Under the pieces are notes generated by a model. That model was not told the origin of the DNA, did not search any database, and saw only the letters and a program-made list of their open reading frames with translations. The position numbers and the translations under genes were made by a program. From positions 59,199,322 to 59,263,321 of the forward strand of contig CM035170.1 of NCBI GenBank assembly GCA_020205615.1: 64,000 bases of DNA. The letters are read 5' to 3'. Every line of letters begins with the position of its first letter. The stretch's first letter is position 1. This DNA comes from Panax quinquefolius (Eukaryota; Streptophyta; Magnoliopsida; Apiales; Araliaceae). Positions 21,877 through 33,414 of this stretch are shown here, in pieces.

Positions 21877-23461
21877 TGATATCTACAATTTATAAGTACA
21901 AAAATAATAAATCAAATTAGCATAGTTGATATTATGTAATTGATAATAGTACATTCAAAATATACCTCCCACTATTTTATTCAAATTAATAGCCCTCACC
22001 ATTAATTCGGAAAGCATTTTCTATTAAATCTTTCTAGTGAACCAAGATCCATATTTCATTATGCCTTAAGTTAGCTTTGGCTAATCTCTTAAAACAAAAT
22101 TATTTAGGTAGATAACCCTTTGTCAATTATATCATATATAACTCCTGGATAGTTTGGTAAACAACAATTGTTTCTAGTCCATCTAATGGTACCTACCAAA
22201 CTCTATGCCTCTAAGTCGACAATCTTATTGAGATAACTTAGTTAAGTCGGGCCTAATGATTTTAATAGTTTGGATATCACAATTATCCTATCGCATCTTA
22301 CCTAGATAAATAGGGTACTTTGTTTTGGCAAACCTACATCTATTGATCAAGGTCTTGATGAGTGTTATTCATTGAAAGGCATCTGATTTAGACTTAATAA
22401 TTTAATGAGGGATTTTATTAATTAATTTAGATCTCACCAATTTTAATCTTATTAAACATGCACATTATTTATCATATCATATCACATACAAGCATAAATA
22501 AATTGCGAAATTAAATGTGTCATAGTTATAGCCCAATCCACTGTCAATCTTTTCAAGCTAATGAAAGATTGAAGGTCAATCTAAGGTGGTAAAAGATCTT
22601 AAAATAAATAGCTTCCTTGGATCTTCCTCTAGCATGTGCCTCCTTTCCATCATAATCTTTCATAGTGTTCTCCATCTTGACATCTTCATCGATTACAGAT
22701 TATTACATGACATAAAGAAACCTCGAGTTACATTCGAGGGGATTTAGATGAGAAAAGAACACTACATTAGAATTTATAGAAAGGCAAGACATGCAAGCCG
22801 TATTTCAAAATCAAAAACCACTAACCTATGGGTCAAAAGGCCATAACTGTGCACCATGCATATCACAATAAGCACATAAAATTTATATATAATTAAAGAA
22901 AACTATATATAACATATAGGGACACCCATCGTAAATGCCATGACAGGGGGTCCAAAAGGTTCTCCCCACAGCGATCAGGTCCTACCGGGGTCGATCAATT
23001 TGTGGTCTCAATGGCCGAACTATAATGAAGTATTCGGCGGCGCCCACTGGAAAATTTTTTCCAACTACAATCATTGCGAAATTTTTCCATACTGAATCTC
23101 TAAAGCAGTTTGAATCATACATTTTAATCCACCAAAACACCCATAATAACAAATCATATATGTCCGGTTTGATTTAATCATATTAAAACGAATAACAAGA
23201 TACACCGAATTTATCATATATGTCCATTTTGATTAATCATATTAAAAGCGATTCTTCATGCTTCTAATCCGATTAGAACGATTTATATTGTTATTCCACC
23301 GATTAAAGATACGATTAACAGTATCATCATATATATTACCAGAATACACATACAACGGAATATCATATATTCAATTTTATATCAGTAAACATGCATAATC
23401 ATATATCATATATATCGAATACAATTAAAACACGTAATCTGAATTAATCTTTTTGCAAGTA
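21877..23461 (-). other. Copia 5' leader, no gene seen
   Basis: About 1.6 kb between primer site and gag start. AT-rich, without convincing ORFs, and with a slightly GC-richer part at 22920-23060. Long leaders of this kind occur in several plant copia lineages. Confidence 0.55.
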
Positions 23462-23473
23462 GCTTTGATACCA
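23462..23473 (-). other. Copia primer binding site, initiator tRNA-Met type
   Basis: On the minus strand TGGTATCAAAGC; the initiator tRNA-Met complement is TGGTATCAGAGC, 11 of 12. It sits 4 bases from the LTR end. Confidence 0.85.
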
Positions 23474-23477
23474 CAGT

Positions 23478-25007
23478 TGGTTTTCGGCACAGAAACGAAC
23501 AACAGAAATTAAAATTTTAAAGCAATTTTCGAAACCCTAAAACAGGATCCATGCGAAAAATAATTAATTTAGAGGTTAGAAATTATACCGATTGTTAAAG
23601 CTAGAATCGATGCGGTCGAATCTCTAACGCAATTCAAACGAACTGCATCTCTACGGTATCCACACGAACGCTCCACACGAATCGTCCTACGATCTGCAGA
23701 AGAAGGAATCGCGGTACTAGCCACCAAGGATAAGGATTTTCAGAATTGTTTTCTCTAGTCTCTCTCTAAGAGCGGCTAGGGTTTTTGTTTTGATTAACTT
23801 TCCAAAGACGTTGATATATCATATATATAGCAATAAATCGGAATTAATCAAAACCTAATCTAATTAAAATAAAATCCAAATTTATATATATATATATATA
23901 TATTATATCTTAATTAACTCTTACTTAATTAATATATATACATATCTAAAGCATCCTTTTAATTTAAATTAAATGATTTAAATACTATCAATCATATTGA
24001 TATATTTCAATCCTTACAATTTAAATTAATTCCCTTTAACAACGTTCTTTGTGTGAGACCTATAGGTTATTATTACATTGGCAATAATTTTAAAATCATA
24101 TTATAAAATTATAAACGGTGAGCGATATAGTAATGCATCATCGCTACCCAAGTAATAATAAGATCGATGATTCGATGCAACCTTTTACGTGACCAATGTT
24201 TCAATGTAATTTAATTCTTTTAACCTTAATATCCTAGATTAAACTCGAGTCATGTAATGTATCATACTCTTCATAATTTAATCGAGTTTTCTTGATCAAT
24301 GAGTATACTATATGAAACAAATCACTATTTGAGCATGACCATGCATTTCATAGTCCTACTTTCAATCAAGAGGTCTATGGATATCACCCCTAATATATAG
24401 GATGGTTAAATTCCATCTAGATCACTCATATTTCTCACACGATTCATGATGTACCCAATAATCACCTTTATAGTCCACCCTATTAAAGGTGACATTTGAT
24501 GATATCAAAGTACATAAATTCCTCGAGTAGAAATATAGTGATTTTTGGGTCGGAGGACCATTACATCATTATTCTACTATGAGAATCGCTAATGACACTT
24601 CGATGCTCCACATAGAATTCTCACGGTGGGTCTGTCCAGTACATTGTTCTCTAACACATACCTATGCATTGACTTAATATCTTATATATTTATGACCAAT
24701 GAGATTTGGTCATTAGTCAATCCACATACTAGTCTCAATGCATCATTGTTGTCCTGTCAACAATGGTACTCGACTAGGGACATTTAAGAGCAATGATACT
24801 AATTATAATTATATAATCTCATGTTCAAGTCACATACTTGAAACTATATAAATTGTATCACTATTCTAAGGAATTTTATTATGTTAACATTTATATAACG
24901 CAGTAAATAAAACCATAATAAAATCATTCATTTATTCAATCAAATATAATATCAAAATGTTAAGCAATTATATCAAAAAATTGGCCTCTAGGGCATAAAC
25001 TCTAACA
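23478..25007 (-). repeat. Copia 5' LTR
   Basis: 1530 bp. On the minus strand it starts TGTTAGAGTTTATGCCCTAG and ends CCGAAAACCA, next to the primer site. A TATATATA stretch (about 23813-23828) followed by an AGAGAGAG leader is a plausible promoter. The matching 3' LTR is not in the window. Confidence 0.8.
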
Positions 25008-26145
25008 TATCCCCCATAGAGCTCTGGCCGAAATCCCTTATCAATTAGAGTCCATATGATATCCAAAGTCACACAATCCTCTTTCCGGTGATTCAATCAA
25101 GCGGGATTGCTGAAAATTGAACCCAGCCGTGATGTATGTATAAAAAAATAGGCGCCCGCATGGCTACCTTCATATAAGCGACTTTGGCCATTTTCCATAC
25201 TTGCTCCAATTATGCTCCAAATGCCTCCTTTCTTATCATTCGCCACACCAGCCACCTACACACGAAATAACAAGAAACAAGTAAGAATGAACATGAACGC
25301 AAAGAATTAACAACGATTATGCTTAAAATAGACATCAATTCACGAATATAAAATCCACTTATCACTTACCTCACTTATGAGTCCAGGAACTTACCACAAT
25401 CATATGAGTTTAAGAACTTGTCCTGGATAGACCTTTGGCGTCTATTCGCCGAGGGGTTCATAAACATTTCATATAATTATGAGTTACGAACGTACCATAA
25501 GTATGAGTTTTAAGAACTCATACTTAACCTTATATTCTCTAACTATACCCTACCTATCTGTTATATATATGAGAAAAGAATCACCTTCTTAACATGTATA
25601 TAATAAATAGTGTGACACAGACATTTCAATGATTATCAATGTAAGAAACTAAGTGGTTGTTACACCAAACTCAGTTGCTAACATGAGTCCTCAATTGAAA
25701 TCCCCACTTAATCATAACTCCCTTCTCAATACGAATTTCATTCAACTCGTATTCATAGTCCTTTCTTGAATCATACCAATTCACAGTCTGGTAACTGGCA
25801 CGACATTCTTGTCATAAACTTTTTAATCATTCACTTGGTCATTCTCACTACTATAACCTTAACCGATCACGGAGTGATCTTATCGTATATATTATGATAT
25901 ATTTCTATGCTATGATCATTTTGTTTTACGATCTCCTATCCTAGAACCTTTAGTCTTTTAGACTCTATCTATTCACCACTACTGTTCACCTTTATTATCG
26001 AGTTAGGGAACTCATTATCATTACAACTTCACAGAGATTTGTCTTTTGAATCGTCTTGACACACACTAACTCTATATGAGTTAGATCTTATCTAATCAAC
26101 TGCGGTTATTGGTCAAGGTAAGTCTACCCTAGATTTATAACCATA
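25008..26145 (-). other. Internal leader of older LTR element H1, no gene seen
   Basis: Non-coding stretch upstream (on the plus strand) of a minus-strand primer site. Its text at 25370-25680 closely parallels 32095-32400 in the LARD leader (atgagtttaagaacttgtcc, ggggttcataaacat, tatgagttttaagaact). H1 and the LARD are therefore related in their leaders although their LTRs differ. Confidence 0.6.
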
Positions 26146-26159
26146 GCACTTTGATACCA
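26146..26159 (-). other. H1 primer binding site
   Basis: On the minus strand TGGTATCAAAGTGC, then TATGGTTATAAATC. The first eight bases match the initiator tRNA-Met complement, and the text after it parallels the leaders of the LARD and Tekay elements. Confidence 0.65.
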
Positions 26160-26161
26160 AA

Positions 26162-26292
26162 TGTAAGCGCCCCCAAATTCGGTCCTAAATCACCACGAAT
26201 ACGGTACACTAGTTCTAACTATTACGTAAGATATAAATATAAATTGTTTATACATTAAACATTACACACTATCCTCAAGGTCGAGAAACATT
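26162..26292 (-). repeat. H1 LTR, first piece
   Basis: Begins TGTAAGCGCCCCC next to the primer site and is cut after 131 bases by the Tekay insertion. It probably resumes at 50435-50737 and 53498-53910. The LTR's far end is not seen. Confidence 0.55.
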
Positions 26293-27028
26293 TGTAACAT
26301 TCCGAATTTTTAATTATAATATTAAATATTTATTTAATTATATATAAATATTTAATGGATGTGTTTAACGTTGAATAAATATTTGTTTAATTGATTTGAT
26401 TTTATTTAGATTAAATATTTGTTAAATAAATAATTAATGAGTTAAGAAAATTATTATTATATTGATATTTCAATTTATTTGGTTAATTATTTGTATTGAG
26501 TTATGTGATTAAATGATTTATTTAATTAATTATTATTTGAATTAATTAAATTAAGTATGAAAGCTTGATTAAATATAGTGTGACAAATAATTATATTATA
26601 AGGAGTTATTAAAATAAATTAAAGTAGTTTTAATCTAGTTTTACTTAAATAATTCTTAAGGATATAAACTCTTTAATTTTAAATGATTTGCTAAACAAAG
26701 CCCTATGGCTTTTGGATTTCCTTTTAATTTTAAATAATAATAAGAATAAAATAAATAAATAGAATATAATTATATTTACAAGTTATACGTTATTGAAATT
26801 ATAAATCGATATAATTATTAGACTTATTATGGCCATAGTAGTTTTATATTTACATTGGTTTATTAGTTGGGTTATGTTAGTATCCTAAACTATTCTTGAG
26901 CTTGTGAGAGAATTGAGAAAGAAGTTGTGAGAGAATTGAGAGAGAACCTAAGAGTTTCAAGCAAATTCCAGTGATCTTAGCAAGAATTACACGCTAATTA
27001 AAGGTAATTTTACATAACTTTAGTATCT

Positions 27029-27064
<36 letters not shown>

Positions 27065-27506
27065 TATGCGTATCACGGCATAGTGTTGTTCATGTTCTGT
27101 GAATTCAAAATTCTAAGTTTACGATTATACAACTGAGTACTTGTAGTGTATGTGTTTTTGATGATTAGAATTTGTGTTTAAACCAGAATTGTATGCTAAT
27201 TTCGTTTGACAGTAGGAAGAAAATAATGTCAGTGTATGTATTTTTTATATGGCTTGTGTAAGTATCAATTTTGGTAGTCAATTCATATGTTAAACTCTAA
27301 ATTCATATGGATTTTGAGAAATTAAAATAGTTAGAAGTGTTGTTAAACTGTGCTAAGTGGTTGAATATATTAGCAGTCATGTTTATGATAGTTATATATT
27401 TATTTTACGTGTTAATTTCACTATTTGGTGGGTGAAATTCGTGTTAGTTGGGCTAAAAACGGCTACTTTTCATGCCGAGTTTGCCTCAATACGCATCAAA
27501 GATAGT
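26293..27506 (+). repeat. Tekay 5' LTR, left part
   Basis: Matches 47345-48690 of the 3' LTR. It lacks about 130 bases that the 3' LTR has at about 48358-48490. It contains a TA repeat at 27031-27061. It is interrupted after 27506 by the LARD insertion. Confidence 0.85.
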
Positions 27507-30475
27507 TATAACGACCCCAAAATTCATACAATTTAATTCTCGACAACAGTCGTTAATAATACATTCAACCTCTACTTTTACATCATTAAACGATAATACA
27601 ACCATTGAAATTTGCGGAATAATTAAAATTTTCTATTACAAACTATCCTCGTTCCCAAAACCTTCAACCTTTACATCTAAATATCTTAGAATCATTTTAA
27701 TACTACAATAGTTTACATTCGCAAAACAATATTACAATTCAACATTAATACATTATTCGAAACATTAGACATGGTTTACAAGAATAACAACTTAGCTAGG
27801 ATATTAAATCTTCATATATCACTTTTGATCCATAACAATCAAGTAGCACATAAGCGTTACCTTTTCAATTCTTGAATCAAGCAAAATGGTTATTTGCAAG
27901 AATGAGCTCGACATTTTCAAAGAAAATCTAACGAGTTTTCATGCATCAATGTAGCACATAATAAAATGCTCAACATTCAAGAATAATCATAAACAAACAT
28001 ACCATACATGTTGTAGTTCACATAACAACTATAAAGATTGAAGTTCCTTACTCAATCAACATTCATAGTTCAATCATCATAGTCATAGATTGACTTTCAC
28101 ATTTCATACTTTTGACATATATAATACATCATACTCTAAAATTTTAAAGCGAGATCATCATCAAGTTCACATAGTAAAAGGAACTGAAAGACTTGCCTTT
28201 ACTGGGCGTTTTACCAACACGCTAATACTTCGCGTCCTTGCACAACCTACATTGTATGTGAGATTGATAATAAATAAAATCAATACTCAATCTCATGGTC
28301 AAATTTATTCTAAGACCTTACTTTATCTTATTATCATTTATAATGTCTTTATAGACATCTAACTATTTTATATCTGCAACTCGGTTTTATTTTCATTTTA
28401 TCACCACACATGCTGTAGACTATCGCACTTGTAGTTTAATGTTATCACACCATTTTATTATACCACTTTAGTTTTAAAAATGCATATTCAACACATTGTT
28501 TACATGTTTAATTTTCCTTCAAAAATTAAAAATCTCCCTTTTCAATTTCCTTCCATTATTATTCTTGTATTATCATCTTTTCATACTCAGATATCCAATA
28601 TTAGCCATTAGTTAGACACTTTGTATACCAAAGTTTAGAAACACTATTACTTTTAGGCATTTTATCGAGCACGTTATGTGCACACATTAACTTATCTCAA
28701 CTCTTGATCTTAAATGGTTAATTATGCATAATATATGATAACACATATCTATAATCATTACATATGTCAAAACATATTTTTAATCATCAAAATATACCAT
28801 CACCCAAAATTCTTAATTCAAACATAATTATAAAACTCATCTTCACAATTTCTTTAACAAAACGTTGTTTTCGTTTTAACGTATCTCCTTCGTTACATGT
28901 CCGTTTTGTTCCTTCTTATATATAATTAACCCTTACTCAATGTACTACAACCTCATCTAGGCCTTAAAGTCAGACCCTTATCTATCTAAACCAGATTCTA
29001 CAATTCATCAACTAGTGTAGAAAATTTCATTTTCTAGACATCCTTACTAAACAATTTATTTCGGACATAATCCGGTCCATAAAATGGCTCAATCGCGAGA
29101 GTCTAGCTAGTAAACTCCCATATCTATAACTTTGCTGTTTTAAGTTTCTTCAGATTCAAAACACACGAATTTATATGAATTTTTCAAAGTCCGAAACCGT
29201 AACAGTTTTGATTTTCCCTTCGTACCAGCCTTATTAAAACAGACATTGCAAGAAATCTACAAAGAGTTTTAATGTGATTCCACTTTCAGAATATATCTTA
29301 CTTCCATATCTTCGATTTGATATAAGGCTCACTTTCTAACTCATTATACCCAAAGAGATATGAATTTCACAAGATATGTCCACAATTACTCAAAACCTAC
29401 GAATTTTGTTCTTCAAATTTTCTTTCAATTTCATTTTCTTTCTTGAATCCTCTTGTTTGATTCTTGATAATCCAAGATTAAACCAATACAAACAAGATTA
29501 AGCATGATCTATTACCCTAGAACATAAATCTACCCAAAAATCAAAGATTAAATAAGAGTTTAGAAGTTACCTTCTTCTAGCCTTTTCTTCTTCTTCTTCT
29601 AGCTCATCTCAATTCCTCTATTTCTCTCTATCTCTCTCAATTTCTCAATACAACTTCTATATAACTATTATCCTATATTATGAAGAACATAAAAATATAA
29701 TTAAAACAAGGAATTTAGATTATAGCCTTATTAGTATGAATTTAAGAGAGAGATGAAGATGACGATGATGGGGCTTGTTTTTTCTTCTCAAAGCTTTCCC
29801 TTCTTCTTCTTTTTCTTCCTCTTCTTCTTCTCCTATAACTCTCTCTAACACTCTTCTTCTTTCTTTGGTTTGTTTTCTAAAACTAACATACTAACTTGTA
29901 GTATATACATATAATATACAATACTAGTAATATATAATATATGTAACTCCTAGTAATTATTAGATATACTAATTACTAGTTAATACATAAGTTACACCAA
30001 TTTGAACTTGAATGACCTAAAGACCATGTTTGGCAAATACTCATTATTTTAATTAATCAATAGCTTAACATCAATCAATCTCATCAAATTGTCACATAAT
30101 TATATTTACTTGTTAATTATAATTTTGTGTAACAATCATCACATAACTCATCTAATTTAATTATCTCAATTAAATTAGAACTATAACATAAAATTATTAT
30201 ATTAATTAAATTAAATACTAAATATTCATTTAATTAATCTGCTACACTTAATTACATTACTCAATAATTAAAACAAAATTTATTTATTTAACTTTCGATA
30301 AATAATTCAATTAAATATTTATATATATTAAAATTAATATATAACATTCTCTTCACATCAATTCACATATTCTACAATATATGACATACACAAACTCACA
30401 CCCAACATATCTCATAAATAATACTTTTATTTATAAAATTCTCATTTGTAATTTCTAAAAATCTGGGATGTCACA
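27507..30475 (-). repeat. LARD LTR, left copy (3' LTR)
   Basis: 2969 bp, plus-strand ends TATAACGACCCC and GGGATGTCACA. It is nearly identical to 33415-36340 apart from small indels. Read on the minus strand it begins TGTGACATCC and ends GTTATA, so the termini are TG...TA rather than TG...CA. ORFs such as 27472-27711 and 28090-28362 are chance frames. Confidence 0.85.
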
Positions 30476-30488
30476 TCCTTCCCTCCTT
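30476..30488 (-). other. LARD polypurine tract
   Basis: On the minus strand AAGGAGGGAAGGA directly before the LTR start, preceded by AATCCTTAT. The Tekay tract at 47332 is AAGGAGGGAATGA preceded by AATCCTTGT. Confidence 0.85.
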
Positions 30489-33400
30489 ATAAGGATTCCA
30501 TCCTCGGAGCCACCGAAACCCTACCTTACTCAGGTTTTCCTCAAATCTATTCATTGAATAACTTCAACACATTACCTTAATATAGGTTTTATATTTTCTA
30601 CTCTCACCATTCTTGAAAATAAATTTTTATAAGTTTTATTTCATAACATTTACTTAGACTCAATTATATTTGAGTATTACATATTCTTTGACCCATTCAT
30701 TATCTTTCTCTAAGGATCATTATCATATATTATATGATCAAACTCTCAGGACATTACATTCACCACTTTTTCTAAGAATTTCGTCCTTAAAATTTTTATT
30801 TATTACTCTTCATTCATTCAATCTATCAAAGTAGATTTTTTTACGTCACTACTTCATTCATTCATTAGTTTCTATAACCACTTTCTTTCCACAAACATCA
30901 TCCTACAATTATTAAACTTTTCTATTAAAAGTTTCACATTATTCTTTGATAACTCACATTCTTCTCACTTCAAAATTTCTTTTCTCACTTATTTAACACA
31001 TTCATCATCCAGTGTCGTATTCTACGACTTACTTCTTTTTAAGGAATTTTTTCCTTTTTCACTTCCATCTTGCAGAATAACAAGAATCCTCCACAATTGT
31101 TCAATAATTGGGAAGTAGTATGAATAACTCAAGAATTTAAAAGATTCCAAATCATGCTTTGAGGTCACAAGACCATGAACTTCTATTCTCTAGGTTTAAT
31201 AGTGTTTCACCCCTAGGTTCTTCACACTTTAAACCTTCTTTGGCGAATGTTTATCAATCACAAAGATCGAAAACACCCTCCTTAAGTACTCTAGGTGATC
31301 AACCTATTGTACATGTATTGTATACAAACATTTCAGTATAAAGTATAAAACTAAGCGCAACCCCTAATAATAGGGTTGTTCATCTCAAACTTTTCAACAT
31401 CTCGAATCCGCACTAAAAACAATTTGGTTTGGCATAACTTCTCAAGAAACTCTTGAATTTCATGAACATCTTTCAATATTTGTCTAGTGAATCAAATAGC
31501 ATAGACCTCTACAACAATTCGACATCAACCAAAATATACATATATATCATCGTATGAATTCTCATATTTCAAAGAAATCTCAAAAATCTTTTATGGCGTC
31601 ACGATACCATGGACTTTATTTACAAATCCATTGAGGATTCCGTCATTTGGTGATTTTATCATACTACATCATACCATAGTGGGTTGACGATCCTTAGATC
31701 ACATCTAACACTAGGTAATACTACATTGATGACTCCATTGTTTTTATCATCTTTTCACCAGGCTACATGATGCATTAATGATATAAAATACATTTTGATA
31801 TATTGTAAATCATTTTTGTCTAGCCGAAGTAATTAGCATAGACATACGAATAACAGTATTGTTGTTAAAACTCATTGGTTCCATCATTTGATCCAATGGT
31901 TTTCAAGAAAATAGAAGTGTAAACATCAGCACGAAGTCAATAAATTTCGAAAGTCTAGTATAGCTAGTAGATTTAGAGTACCTATGCTTCCACCATCAAC
32001 TCCACTTTCTATAATGATCCATTGCTTAATAGGTCTATCTATTCCTATCATCCTCAATACTCCATTTACACTTATCTATACCTAGTTAAATCAAACTTAC
32101 CCACACGTTATGAGTTCGAGAACTTGCCACAATCATATGAGTTTAAGAACTTATCCTAGTGGGACCATAAAGGCGTCCATTCGCGAGGGGTTCAAAAACA
32201 TACCATATAATTATGAGTCACGAACCTACCATAAGTATGAGTTTTAAGAACTACTTAACCTTATAATTTTCTAACTATACTACTACCTATCTCATTATAC
32301 ACATGAGAAAGAATCACCTTCTCAACAGGCATATAGCAAATAGCGCGACACAAACATTCCAATGATTATCAATGTGATAAACTGAGTACAACAACAAAAC
32401 CCTTGCCCATACAAAGGTTTGTACAACTCAGCCATCACATGAGTCCTCAATTGAAATCCCACCTAACTCTATTTTGCTTATAACTTGCTCTTTGCTCGAA
32501 ACGAAATCCTCGTATCACATCATCTATAACTCCTCATGAGTTATCTCGTCTTATTTCATAAGACTCCATCTTCATAGAATTAAGCTATAATTATTCAAAC
32601 ATTATAGACCATCTTTCTTTTATAACTTAAATGCAGACCCACGTCGTGATCTTATTCTATAATCATCTCCCTTAAAATTCTTTTCTTAACTCGTGATCGT
32701 TTTTTTTTACGATCCTCTTTCTTTCTCTTTTTCATCATTTACGACATTATTCGTTATCTTGGCTTTTGGAGTTGGGAAACTCCCATCTCTTATCTTTATA
32801 TCTCTTAGATTCTTCTTTGAATCTTCTTGTTTATAATAAAAAATTTCTTCCTTTAAGAATTTCTAACTTCATTTACATCGCTCAAAAATTCATTCGAGTT
32901 CTACACTTTCATCATACGTATCCATTTCTACACTTGGTACACATCGAGTCTCTAACAGTTTCAATATGGTACGCTGAGTGGTTTCCCACAAATAACCAAC
33001 AAACTAGGTTTGAGTTACTAGTTAAGTATATACCTACTTTTCTATGAAGGAATCGTTTAGCCCAGATACCATACATCAACTACGAAAGAGTACAATTGTA
33101 CCACTTAGATATAACTCTCTATTCTTAACTTCTTTATCATTCTCTTTTTATAGACATTCTATATTTATTATCACCTTACATCCTTATTATTGGAGTTGGG
33201 TAACCCCACATTCATATTCCTTATAACTCTGCGAGATTCTTTTTTGAATCCTCTTACGCATGTTTTAATCCCGTCTTTATAAATTTCTTAAATTACTTCT
33301 TATTGTTCAAACTCTATCTGAGCTTATTCTTTCATTATCTTCACATTCCTTCTCTAAGGTTATAGCCTACGGTACTCCTACCTAAGGTTTATAACCTATA
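30489..33400 (-). other. LARD interior, no gene recognised
   Basis: 2.9 kb with no gag or pol motif on either strand. The longest frames (31159-31341, 32766-33047, 33044-33226, all plus) do not resemble known proteins and read against the element. Two stretches are informative. 31150-31420 parallels the Tekay LTR at 37680-37870, including a hairpin. 32095-33400 parallels the H1 leader at 25370-26145. Confidence 0.65.
31359..31377 (-). other. Hairpin shared with the Tekay LTR
   Basis: aacccctaataatagggtt folds into CCCTA/TAGGG around a four-base loop. On the element strand it lies in GAGATGAACAACCCTATT, the same context as at 37697 in the Tekay LTR. Confidence 0.6.
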
Positions 33401-33412
33401 GCTTTGAAACCA
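33401..33412 (-). other. LARD primer binding site
   Basis: On the minus strand TGGTTTCAAAGC, 10 of 12 against the initiator tRNA-Met complement, followed by TATAGGTTATAAACCTTAGG. The Tekay site is followed by TTTAGGTTATGAACCTTAGG. Confidence 0.8.
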
Positions 33413-33414
33413 AC

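Noticed and set aside
27031..27061. TA repeat as a possible origin or promoter
   Set aside because: A simple microsatellite present with different length in both Tekay LTRs (also 48091-48119); no further signal.
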